Shown in pieces: positions 38,823 to 51,365 of a stretch of DNA of 64,000 nt (position 1 is the stretch's first letter; each line of letters begins with the position of its first letter). The stretch is from assembly GCA_025201845.1 (NCBI GenBank), contig MU604017.1:1-64000 (forward strand), given 5' to 3'. Source of the DNA: Martensiomyces pterosporus (taxonomy: Eukaryota > Kickxellomycota > Kickxellomycetes > Kickxellales > Kickxellaceae). The notes under the pieces were generated by a model. That model saw nothing but the letters and a program-made list of their open reading frames with translations, did no database searches and was not told where the DNA came from. Made by a program: the position numbers and the translations under genes.

Positions 38823-41800
38823 CTAGTTGTTACAGTAGCCAGCACCACTCGCAGCAGCAGGGCGCAACGGCGTTTGCTCCGCCGCCTTGGTTCCACCATC
38901 GCTGCTGCTGGCAACATCAGGCAAGCGGAGAATCAGCTTTTTTGTTTTGTAGAACGGCACCGTCTTTTCAGCATTCTCAGGGCAATCGGGACTCCAGCGC
39001 ATGTACTTTTGCTCCAAGAGCTCTGGGTACTTGGTGTTTGGCGGCAGCACCTGGAGCTCCGAGGAGAAAGCGCCAGTGTCCCTGCTGCCCTCTTCCTCGC
39101 TGCCCCTGCCGATGAAGCTGGAATTCGACAGCACGCTTCTCATTTTCCCGTCCTCTTCGACATCCTTTGCAATTTCCTCGCTATCGTCGTTGGAGAGCTC
39201 CTGTCGCCTCCGCCATAGCGCTTCCTCGATGGACCCTTCCATGACCAGTGTCTCCACATGCACCACTCTTTTCTGCCCCAGTCGATGCGCGCGCTTGATC
39301 GCCTGCCGCTCGCGCGCAGCTTGCCAGATCGGACTGACGAACCAGACACGGGATGCGGCCGAGAGGTCGATTCCATATGCAGCTAGGTGCACGTCCATTA
39401 CGATGACGTTGTACATGACGCTTGTAGCGAATGTGGTGATGTTGTGCCGCTGCTGGCTTTGGCTGGTGACGTGGTTGGCGTAGAGGAGATGCGGCATACG
39501 TGCTAGCTTGAGTGCCTCGTCCACATAGATGCACTCGCCCTGGTTGTTTACAAAGATCACGCACTTTTCGTCGTGGCAGTAGCGCATTACTTGGTCAACG
39601 AGGTATGCGACCTTGCTGCAGGTACATCCAGTCACCCTTGCCGACGCTAGCTGTGCGAACTCGCGGGGATTAAGGCTGGTCGATAGTGGCGGCAGATCAT
39701 CGCTTGCAACAACCAGCGAGCTCTTGGTTCTTGCCACCATCTCCTGGATGCAGGGGGCTGCTGAGATGCCGGAAACAACAGAGTCAGCCTTAGACGACTC
39801 CAAGAGTGCTTGTGGGCGTGGGTTGGCCTCCGGGGACTGGAAGATGTACCTCTCCAGCTTGCGCGGCAGCCCATTGATCCAGTACCCCACCGACGCTGCC
39901 TGCACAGCATACGCCCACGACGGGTCCTCTGCTGCACGCTCAAGCGCAGATATGCAGTCCCGAAGAAGCGCCACGTCGGCGTCGGAGTACGGCTTCTTTC
40001 CCTGCTCCCATTGCTGCAGCGCGTTCTGGCCGTTGGTTATACCGTCCTTTATGTGTTTTAGGCCAACAGAGAACCAGAAACACGAGAGAAACAAGTTTTC
40101 CACAATCTGCCTCAAGTGCCTTTTGTTCTCTGCATGGAAGAAATAGTCCCTTCCCTCGCGCTCGGTTAGCACAGCGTTGATGTGGAAGAACGCAACGATG
40201 ACGTTGTACGTGAGCGTCTGGTGGCGAGTCGGCGGCAGTGGTACGAGCTTCTCACATAGGGGCGGCAGCTGGATATCCCGGCTGACTGTCTCGGGTCGGT
40301 TGCGGACCATGATGTTCTGCATCAGTGCTTTGAGCCGGTCGCGGGCACAGGGCTCGTTTCTCTTGTATGGCATCACCATGATGCTGGTCCACGACGACGT
40401 GGTTTGCGTGAATGGGCTGAGCCGGAGGAATCTGGAGACCAGCATGCCTAGCTGAAAGAAGTCCGACGACCGCTCTCGTGAGTCCATCTTGTATCCACGC
40501 GCTAACCGCGGTTTGCTGCTGGCTGCTGTTTGCGCATCGTCGGAGTTTGGTGTATAATCTCCAGACAGCAAGCTACTGGCATCATCTGTCGATGAGCTTG
40601 GTGATTCGATGGAGGCTGCCGACGTGGCGTGGACCAAGTTGTGAGTGGGCGTGCCAGTGCACACCCAGCGACGCTCGGCAATCAGGTAGGTGGCCATTAG
40701 CGACCTGGTGGTGTTGCGGTTCGACATGATGTGCCCCTCATCGACGATAAGGCGCTTCCAGTGGACGCGCAATAGAGGTGATCGGTACGAGGCATCCTCA
40801 CGCTGCTTGCCGCACACACACCCGTCGTATCCTAGCGCAGCACACCTGCATTTGCGCCCTAGCTCGTCGATCCTGGAGTCTATCGGTATGTACTCCTTGG
40901 AGAGCCGGCTGACTGATATGAGAACGATGTCGTAGTTGATGAGCACGCACGGCTCGGGTATTGTTTGTGTGCTGCCATCGATCTTGAGCATGGCCAGCCC
41001 ATTCGTATCCATTATGTGCTTGTATTTCTCTCGGACCCACTGATCGACCAGGTTGTCCGGGACCACCGCAAGCGTCGAGCTGCTCATGTACACCTTGAAT
41101 GTGATGTTCTGCACGTCTTTGTAGAGCGACCCGCGTCGGGACCGACTGGCAACAACAGGGTTCACCCAATAGTATGGCGGATAGAGCGACAGGCGATTCC
41201 ATATGTCGCTGGGCATCATGCCGTCATCGTACATCACTCTGAGGGACTCTGCACAGCTCAATATCGCCGATCTCGCAGCCAGGAATCCCAGGCGAGGGAC
41301 CCCACAAGAGGGATGCTCCTGTGGCCCTGGCTGGCTACCGCCACTGTTTTTGCCATGAGATTCAGGAGCTATGGCGTCGTTTGTGATATCAGTGTTTAAC
41401 GGCGATACTACAGTTCCGACACCAACAAGGACCTCGCCCTCCACCGGCGGACGAGCCATCTGTCGCTTTGTGAGGAGTATGAGCGCCAGGCATTCGCACG
41501 TCTTCCCAGTGCCCATGTCCTCGCATATGATCCCGCCACGCACATCGCTGTACCACGACACATCCTGCGCTCTTGTGAGCTGAGCCCCTGCTGGCCGGTG
41601 CTCGTAGATCCACTCGTTTGGGGCATCGGTAAACCCATGTGAGAATTGGAAGTACGGAAGCAGCGGATGGCAAGACCGCCTCCTATTTAGCAAGCCATTG
41701 GCTTCTGCGTCGGTACTTACAGCTGTTCTCAAGGGACTGAAATCGGGGTCCAGGAAGAAATCAGGCAATAGCTCGCGCTTGAGCATCTTGAACAGCGAAT

Positions 41801-42178
41801 TCTTCTGGTATTGGTATAGACTGGTTCTCATTCCGTCGTAAATATCTGCGCTGAGGCATGCATCGAAGATGTCGCTGTATTCGCTGTCCAAACAGACGTC
41901 TTTGTAGAGAGCGGGGTTCGGGGAGTCTAGGAATTGGAAAATATCAAGCAGAGTCGGAAGATCCTACACTCATTTAAACACTGGGCTGCTCTATTGTTAA
42001 GCAATAAGGCGTGCATGGACTCGGGCGAGTATACTGGGTGCTGCTAGTCTACTTTTTCGGGCCCTGGATCTCTTACATCAGTGCCCGAGCGCTGTTTTTT
42101 GAGGATCTGCCGTTGCTCGCCACTGTCTGCCCTCTTCTGCCTACTTGCAGAGGCACGTGAGCTGTGGGGCGTAGGCAT
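38823..42178 (-). CDS. SNF2-family DNA-dependent ATPase (Rad5/Rad16-like group)
   Basis: Chromatin/DNA-repair ATPase. The frame beginning near 41891 starts at a TTG; a donor GTAAGA at 42076-42075 and acceptor TAG at 41964 join exon 1 (42178-42077, starting MPTPHSSRASAS with a basic RQKRAD...KKQR stretch) in phase 0 to exon 2 (41963-38823), giving 1080 aa. Helicase motifs: EDMGTGKT (about 182-189), RLIVDEGH (DEGH box), CTGTPTHN, and at the C-side GIDLSAASRVWFVSPIW followed by QAIKRAHRLGQKRVV. Between I and II is a small Cys cluster (CRCAALGYDGCVCG). No RING, HIRAN or SANT domain is visible, so it is not Rad5/HLTF itself. DEGH-type SNF2 proteins of this shape exist in other eukaryotes; the subfamily is inference. 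Confidence 0.85.
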
Positions 42179-43529
42179 GCTGTTGTTGAAAGCAGTACAG
42201 GCGCGGAAACAAACAGTATATCGAGTGCTGCTTTGCGCCGGAGCGAGGAGGGAGAGCAAATGGCCAAGGTTGCAAGCATGCTGGGCCGGGTGTGGTTTTG
42301 GGATAGATCACAGAGGCAGCGCACGAGTCATGCAGATTTCCTGAGGCATACATTCCCGCAAGCAGTGCGGCCTTGTCTGGATTCAAAGTGCCTGGCAGCC
42401 AAGCCAGGAGAATTTGCGAGTAGATGCGGCGGCTGTTCTTTGTGCAAAGAGGGTCCCTCGCCTTCACCGGGTTGGATTTTCAGAGGAACCCTGTCTGCTC
42501 CTTGCACTCGTGACCGCGGTTGTATTAAAACAAGGCATGTCTGTGCTGGCTGGACATGCCACTGCTCACGCACCATTGTTCCCTCCATGCTAGCAGACAG
42601 CAGACAGCAGACAGCAGACAGCAGACAGCAGTTGGTTGGTGCAGCGGTGCTCATCTTCACAGTGCCACCACCGCCAGCTGCCTCGTCTGCCGCGTGCCCT
42701 CACAGTGGCAGATGTCGAGGCGGAAGATGCAGGAGCGAGGGTGGAGATGTGCAGCCGCAGTGGTTGCGCGCCTCCACCGCTGCTGCCTGTGGTCGCTGTG
42801 CCTGCTGGAAAGAGGTGCCGTGCGGAGGCGAGAGGCGGAGGCGCTGGGGAGAATGCACATGGCTGTTGTGTGGGGCTGCTCCTTTGCGTCTGCACATCTC
42901 GCTTCTCCGAGCTGCACTGGCAAGCGAAGGGCGTGGGACGCCTTTCGCCACCAGATCGGAAAGGGCTTATTTGGGCTGCTGCTTTGCAGAGCCACAGCAA
43001 TAGCACCAAAGGAATAAAAAGAGCCCCACCCTGGCCACACGCCGCTGCCCAGAAAGCGAGAGCAGGCTGTGGGGGATACATGCCTGGGCTTGCGCGACCT
43101 CCTGGAGCTGCGCTCGTCCATGAGGGCATGCCCTGGCGTAGAAAGGAATGCATGTGTAAAAAGCACATGGCTCAGGCGCACGAGCAGGCGCAAGCAGATT
43201 GCACGCACCACGCATGGGAACCCAGAACTCTTGCTGCTTTCTCGCTCACGGGAGCTGCCCATGCTCTGTGGACATTGGCATTGTTTGGCTGCTGCCTATC
43301 TTGGAGATGTAGTGTGTGAGGGCGTGAGCATGTGTGGTTGGCAACAAGGACGACGTTGGTACAGACAGAAATACAGAAAGTGTGACCGATAAGAAGGAGG
43401 CTAGGAATGCAAATAAAGTGCGTGTATGTCTGGAGAGGGACCTGGCAGTCCACAAGCGAGCGGAGTCTGAATATACAGTAGGGCGTTTTGGTTTCGAGGC
43501 GGGCTGTGGCAGCGACATGCCGGTGGCGG
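42179..43529. other. Intergenic/accessory DNA holding the right repeat arm
   Basis: Contains 42511-42978, the second copy of the repeat, plus unique flanks. ORFs through it match those at the left window edge only because the DNA is duplicated. No protein family seen in the remaining 42980-43529. Confidence 0.5.
42511..42978. repeat. Right arm of the dispersed inverted repeat
   Basis: Reverse complement of 1-466: the stretch 42631-42978 is base-for-base identical as far as compared, then the 7-nt array (five units against three), then about 85 bp with mismatches, ending at TGACCGCGGTTGTATT (42511-42526). Beyond 42978 the partner lies outside the window. The two copies are in opposite orientation, about 42 kb apart. 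Confidence 0.85.
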
Positions 43530-43931
43530 CTACATGCTGGCACTGTCCCTCCTGCTGCTGCCGCTGCCGCTGCTGCCACCAAGCACAGGCATAAGCGGGT
43601 CTATCAGACGGCGCAGCGACCCAATGAGCCCAGTTCCATTGGTCTCGCTGCCTGTGTCGCTGGCACTGAGCGAGTCGCTGTGGCGGCGTCGTATGCGCGC
43701 CTCAAGACTCGCCTTTGCCTCGCGCTCCTTGCGCTCAATCTCAGCGCACTCTTCTTCGAGGAGCTTGCGCAGGTCGGTGAACGACTGGTACGTTGTGAGC
43801 TCGGTGGTGCAAAGGCACTCGTCGTCGCGCTGGCTGTACGGGTCTTGCAGCGCGCTGATCGATGACAGCTGCTTTACACGCTGGCGAGGACACGGGTGGC
43901 TGTGGAGCGGTTGTTCTTCCTGGAGCGCCAT
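43530..43931 (-). CDS. Small protein of unknown function (133 aa)
   Basis: ATG at 43931 (MALQEEQPLHSHPCPRQR), stop at 43530. The middle is well-ordered sequence: DPYSQRDDECLCTTELTTYQSFTDL, then a charged helix, possibly coiled coil (LRKLLEEECAEIERKEREAKASLEARIRRR), then a Ser-rich tail with a hydrophobic GLIGSLRRLIDPLMPVLGG. The CLC in the middle is the only cysteine pair besides one near the N-terminus. A TATA-like CATAAATAG lies about 110 bp upstream. No family recognised. The leader has three near-identical 15-nt units (43966-44013). Coding status is supported by composition unlike the random ORFs around it. Confidence 0.55.
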   Translation of the reverse strand: MALQEEQPLHSHPCPRQRVKQLSSISALQDPYSQRDDECLCTTELTTYQSFTDLRKLLEEECAEIERKEREAKASLEARIRRRHSDSLSASDTGSETNGTGLIGSLRRLIDPLMPVLGGSSGSGSSRRDSASM

Positions 43932-43965
43932 CGGCAAACAAATAGCAAAAGCAAGGTAAGCAGGA

Positions 43966-44013
43966 AAGGCGGTAGCGAGAAAAGCGGTAGCGAGAAAGGT
44001 GGTAGCGAGAGGC
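43966..44013. repeat. About 15-nt tandem units in the leader of the 133-aa gene
   Basis: Plus-strand units GCGGTAGCGAGAAAA, GCGGTAGCGAGAAAG and GTGGTAGCGAGAGGC in tandem, on the transcript side read as pyrimidine-rich CTCGCTACC units just upstream of the start codon. Confidence 0.8.
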
Positions 44014-44040
44014 GAGAGGGGCAGAGGGAGGGGGCGGGGA

Positions 44041-44049
44041 CTATTTATG
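44041..44049 (-). promoter_or_regulatory. Candidate TATA box of the 133-aa gene
   Basis: Minus-strand CATAAATAG in a GC-rich region, 110 bp upstream of the ATG at 43931. Confidence 0.4.
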
Positions 44050-44750
44050 CTACCAAAGAGACTGCAGGCTGGGGGGAAAGAAAGGCTGAGGAGAGCGGGG
44101 GCAGCTCCAGAAAGGGCAAGCCAGGAGACTCCAGCTCGCTTTAGCAGCCTTGTTGTGAGTTGGATGGGCAAGCGAGGAGCGGAAGCACTGGGCAGCCAGC
44201 TTCCTCCTCAGTGCCCCACCCAGCCGCTTCCCCCTGCCAAGCGCAGCAGACAGCACGCAACAGCAGGCAGCCCGCAACAGCAGGCAGCGCGCAACAGCGG
44301 ACAGCACGCAACAGCAGGCAGCAGGCGCACATATTCGCCTTTCGCCTTTGGCCGCCACACTGTGGGGGTGCTGGGGCAGCTGGCAGCACTGGGGCGCCTG
44401 GGGCTGACGAGAGCAACCAGCACAGCGGCTGGTGCTGGTAAACAGGCAGGCCACCTGCTCGCTCCTCCTTGCTCATTCCTGCGTCACCTCTACCGAGCCA
44501 GGAGCCGCGCCACCTGCACCGCTGCCTGCTGTGCCTGCCAGATTGTGGATATGCGGATGCGTATATTACATTGGCGCACAACTAAAGCGCTAGCGCAGGG
44601 GGGAAACTAAGGAATGAAGAGAAAATGGGCGCTGGGGCGGGAGGGCTAGTGTACAGGGAGAAAGGGACAGCCAGCGAGCGAGGACCAGCGAGGAAGAACA
44701 AAACGCACAAGCCATGGGCATGCGCACTTCCTCCACTCCGCCAGGAACGG
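44050..44750. other. Spacer with 17-nt minisatellite between the two small genes
   Basis: No supported gene over 700 bp; the ORFs are repeat-derived. Holds the minisatellite at 44251-44318 and GC-rich sequence. Confidence 0.45.
44251..44318. repeat. 17-nt minisatellite, four units
   Basis: Units CAGCACGCAACAGCAGG, CAGCCCGCAACAGCAGG, CAGCGCGCAACAGCGGA and CAGCACGCAACAGCAGG, directly tandem, then a partial CAGCAGG. There are no spacers, so it is not a CRISPR. Confidence 0.9.
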
Positions 44751-45038
44751 CTAGTACGGCCCAGGCTGCTTTGCATTCCACAGCCGCTTGCGGATCTCTG
44801 ACCACTCGTCGTCGCCCCACTGCGACTGTGCCGACGACTCCGGCTCGCTGGACACCGGCGACGGGCCTTTGGTGGAGCTGGAGCTGGAGCTGGAGGCGCG
44901 CGACATTGACGATGGCGCCGAGCAGGACCTGATGGATGGCGGTGCTGACGAGTGTGTGCGGCTGGCGGTGCACTGAGCAGTCTCTGACTGATCAAAGACG
45001 CTTGGGTGGAGAACCACGTCGAATATGTTGCACGACAT
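44751..45038 (-). CDS. Small protein of unknown function (95 aa)
   Basis: ATG at 45038 (MSCNIFDVVLHPSVFDQSE), stop at 44751. After a first structured-looking 20 residues the chain is Ser-rich (a run of Ser encoded by mixed codons), ending in a conserved-looking WGDDEWSEIRKRLWNAKQ helix and PGPY. The frame stays open about 520 bp upstream, but the extension is Cys/His/Leu-rich and noise-like, so the ATG at 45038 is preferred. No family recognised. A TATAAAG on the minus strand lies at 45592-45598, implying a leader of about 520 nt if used. Confidence 0.5.
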   Translation of the reverse strand: MSCNIFDVVLHPSVFDQSETAQCTASRTHSSAPPSIRSCSAPSSMSRASSSSSSSTKGPSPVSSEPESSAQSQWGDDEWSEIRKRLWNAKQPGPY

Positions 45039-46686
45039 GGCAGCAGATAACGGAGGCAAGTGCGGTCGATGGAGAGCGCGGTCGATGGAGAGCGTGGCAG
45101 ATACAGCGGGCTGTGCGGCGTTGCCTGCCTGAAAGCGGCAGAAATAATTTGAGGTCACAGGGAAGCAGGGGAAAGGAGCGTGCAAGCGCGCGGACACCAA
45201 GGTAGCAGGCGTGCTCTTAAAGGCAGGCCTGGGTGGATGCGCACCAGCCGGACACCGAGCGATGGGAGTGCAGGCAAGTAGAGAGCGCAGAAGAGGGAGG
45301 CTCCAGCCAGGCAGGCAGGCTGTCGTGTGTCGATGGTGCGTGCAAGCGCCGGCGTGACAGTTCAATGGACAGATAGCAGCTGAGCCGACACAGTGGCGAG
45401 CAGCAGTGACATGAAAAAATGCCGAAAAGACAGCAGCAGCAGAGTTACAGAAGACAATGAATAGATGGAGAAACGAAAGGGTAGAATACAAGGCAGCGCT
45501 GATTGTACAGCAAGCGAGAGATACCAGGAGGGAGTGGAGGGGAGCGCAGGTGTGAGTCAAGGATGCTGGCCCAATGCCCGCTCAGCTTTGCTTTATACTT
45601 GGCACAAGAAGGCGGCAGGCAGAAGGCAAAAGCCTCATTGAATGGGCTGGAGCAGATGCGCCGCCCCTGAGTCACTGGATCCACGCATTATTGGGCTGTG
45701 GCCTTTGGTTGGGCTGAGGATTTCTAACGATGAGCACACGCTCGTCTTCTGCTTCTTCAGTGGAAGAGAGCAGGCTCCAAAAGCACGCAGCTGCAGATTG
45801 GGCTGCGCGGGAAGATCACAGCTGCCCAAGCTCGGGTGCCATCTGCTTCGCTGAGTAGGTTTGAGAGCCAGTGTGCTTTACCTCAGTATCAGCACCTTCC
45901 TCAATAGGAAGGCAGAAAGCAAAGATTGGTCGCACCGCCAGATTCGGATCGCCTTCCGCCGCTTTCTGTGTGCCAAATCAGCCATGGCACATGCCAGCTG
46001 AAATGGACATGAAGAATGCTAGCAGCAGCTCGCGCAATAAAACGCAGAAGGCAACCACAGACAGCCGAGGGCTGTGCCATTCGAAACATTGTTTAGCAAG
46101 AATGCACACACCTGTGCTGCAGGTGTGGTCATAGCGCAAAACATCAATCACACGGGCATTCAGGCCCACCCCCTTCTGCCCCTTCGCCTCCCACCCCCTT
46201 GCCTGGTTGCTTTTCTGGCATACTTGAAACTGTGTGCGAGATGTAGCTAGTCGCCATGCATCAGCAGCAGCAGCGCTCTATTCGCTTTTATATTGCCGAG
46301 TCACGGAGTGTGCGCGCAGCTGGCTGCCTCCTGCTCAAGTACCTAGCCCTCGTGTGTCCAGCTGCTATTCTGCTTTAGCAGTCAGGCAGAATGCAAGCTC
46401 GCAGATCAAGGCCGCATCTGATCCGCTGAACAATTAGGCTGCATCAGCCTCAGCAGAAAATCCGCTGGGTCCAGACTCTAAATGCTGCTCTTGCCAGCAG
46501 TTTCTACTACTTTTTTTTCTTGCGCACCTTTTTTCCGTTTTCCCTTATTCGCTTCCCTTTCTTTTCGAGAGCTTACAAACGCTAGCCAAGGGAGGCTATT
46601 ATTAAATTGCTTTTTCTTGCGTGTTTTATTATTTCCCTTTAGTATTTATTTTTAAGCCTATAGAAGTGTTTTGACGAGTTCTGGCC
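45039..46686. other. Divergent intergenic region, 95-aa gene/SR gene
   Basis: 1.65 kb without a supported ORF. A candidate TATA (TATAAAG, minus) is at 45592-45598. The last 150 bp before 46687 are T-rich (TTTATTATTTCCC, TTTATTTTTAAGCC), a likely SR-gene promoter. Nothing else seen. Confidence 0.45.
45592..45598 (-). promoter_or_regulatory. Candidate TATA box of the 95-aa gene
   Basis: Minus-strand TATAAAG, the only strong TATA match within 600 bp of the ATG at 45038. Confidence 0.3.
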
Positions 46687-49089
<2,403 letters not shown>

Positions 49090-51365
49090 GCCACTATTTG
49101 GGCACCACCACCACTATGCGGTACGTGTCAATGCGACCAGGTGCCTGGGCTGTTCTAGCTCCTTTTTAGCTGGCCCACAGACGTAGATTCCACTAGTTCA
49201 CTATTTCTTTCATGGCTGTTTTTCTTATTCTCGACGAGCTGTGTTTGCGGGGCTGGCTCTTTGCTGTAAGTGCTTGCCACTTCCTATTTTCGTTGTTCCT
49301 TTCTTTTCTAGTTTTTCGTCCAAGCTTTTTCGGGTGTTGTGAGGCATACACGAACACCTGAGCAACCACAGCGCATTGGCAGTGTTAGGCACAGGCGCTC
49401 CGGCGTAGTGGGGTGGAGTGCATTGGCGTAGGCTTGGCCTCGAGGCAGCCAAGGCTTCCTCGTCGCAGCAGCAGCCAGATGAGACGGGGTGTTTTGCTGG
49501 AGGATGGCGGGCCCTGGTTGCGATCTTGACCCGGGTGCCGAGCACAGGCAGCAGAGCAGAGAGCAGCTCTTTGGAGGCAGCAGCGCAGGGATGCAGGCGC
49601 CGGAGTCGGCGAGGCGGCAGGGACAGGAATTGGACAAAATGACGGCGAAGGCAGAGAGGATTCCCTTCGTTTCTCTGAACGGCGAAGGCGGCGAGGGAGG
49701 TCAGACGAATGCCTCAAATCGAAAGCGATGCCCTAGAAAGATAAATCCAGTTGGTGCACCACACTGCAGTGATTGGCTGGCAGAGGCAGCATTTTTGCTT
49801 GGAAATCGCGTTGGTGCGAGGCGCGTTCCCTCGTTCGATTTTTTTTTGCATTTTCCTATTTCCAGGGCGAGCAGGTCAGGCTAAGCAGCAGACTGACTGG
49901 GCTTTGCGTCTGCCCCGGCTGCTCAAGGCAGCTTTTCCACTACGAATTTTTCTCCCTGGCGGATGGAGAGAAGAGGGGAGCACGCAGCCCGGGGGTGTGG
50001 GATGGGATGGTTATTTAACAGACAGCTTTGTCCAGTCGCTCGTTTCGCGACTTTCTCTTCACCTCTTTCTCCATCTCTGCTCTGTTTTTCTCTCTCTTAA
50101 GCCCTCTGCCCGCTCATTGTAAGTGTCTCTTGTTTCGCGCCCTGCGGTTGCACCCCTCCCTCCACTCCTGCTCTGCTGCCGATGCCTCCGGCTGCTGGCT
50201 CGCTTATCTGCCCCCGCCCTTCCGCCCAATCTGCTTGGCCTTGTCCCTCCTACCACGCCCATGGTCGCTCGCCTGTGCCTCTGCCCATCCATCCGCCCGC
50301 ATTCCTTTATGCGTCTGTCGCTCGCCAGCCTTACGTGGTCTCGCTGCCGCTGCCGCGTTGTGCAGCCTTGTCATTTTTGGGATGGATGCTGGGCGATTTG
50401 GCCCGCCATTCCTGTCCACAGGTCTTGTGTTCCATGTGCTGGCTGTCTTGGCCTGCTGCTTCTCCCCCTGCGTCTGGCCGCTGCTGTGTGGCATCGTGGC
50501 ATCCAGTGCTTGGGATGTGGGCGACCCATGCTCAGACGCCTGCTTTTTCCTCTGGCCAAAAAGCACCTCCCCCATGTGTCCCCTCCCTCCTATCGCGGCG
50601 AGATGTTGTAGAGGGCGGGCCATCCAAAAAATGAGGATGGTGCTGGGCTTTCTGCTACCCTGTCTCAGGGACGCGTCTGCTGGCTCGGAAGACATCTGCG
50701 AGTCCCCCCTTCGCTGCTCCTTTCTGGCCCAGACCAGCACTACAATGTCCTGGACCCGAGCGGGTTGCCTCTTTCTGCTGCCAGGATCCAGCCCCCCTGC
50801 CACTGCATCCTACTCTGCTGCTATTGTTCCCTGCGCAGCAGCGGCCCTGTCGCACACTTCCGTGTGCTTGTTTCGTTACGCGTCGCGCGTTTGCGCATGG
50901 TCTAGCATCCTGGCCATCGACGCAATACAGGTGGCACTGGTGCATATAGAGCGCATTTGTGTCTCGCACCAGTGCATCGTTGGCGCAATGCAGGCTGATG
51001 GATGATGCAGGATAGATGAACTCCTCCCAGATATCTCTGGTGCTCATTAGCCGTGGTTTAGATGATGAAGCAAGCCATCGTGTTCCGCCACGGCCGCTGC
51101 TTTTGAGGATATCACCAGTATTGCCTTGAATAGCAGCATATGCATGGCCCACGCGCCTCACCTTCCCCCTTGCGTGCCTTGGGCAATATCTCAACTATGG
51201 CTTTGTAGTTGCCGTCTGTGGCATTTTTACGTCCACGCGCACACCAACGCATCAGCATTCCCCTTTCCACTACTGCTTGCTAAAGCGCACGCACCCTGTC
51301 ACACGCCCTCTTGCCCCCCTGTCTTGTAGGCCTGAATCGCATAGCTCGCTGCCACCAACACAACA
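49090..51365. other. Upstream region and leader intron of the H1-like gene
   Basis: 2.3 kb with no supported protein gene. 50028-50117 is CT-rich and ends CATTGTAAGTGT, a strong donor at 50119-50120; TCTTGTAG at 51322-51329 is a strong acceptor 36 bp before the ATG at 51366. An intron of 1211 nt in the 5' UTR of the H1-like gene is inferred. TTATTTAA at about 50012 may be the TATA element. ORFs inside (for example 50028-51005) look random. Confidence 0.5.

Noticed and set aside
44251..44318. CRISPR-like array
   Set aside because: Units are directly tandem with no spacers, in a eukaryotic genome.
44751..45560. N-terminal extension of the 95-aa protein to 269 aa
   Set aside because: The extra residues are noise-like (Cys/His/Leu-rich from a CT-rich leader); the natural start is the ATG at 45038.
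50028..51005. 325-codon open frame upstream of the H1-like gene
   Set aside because: Composition is Cys/Leu/Ser-rich and random-looking, it overlaps the inferred leader intron, and other frames there are equally open.
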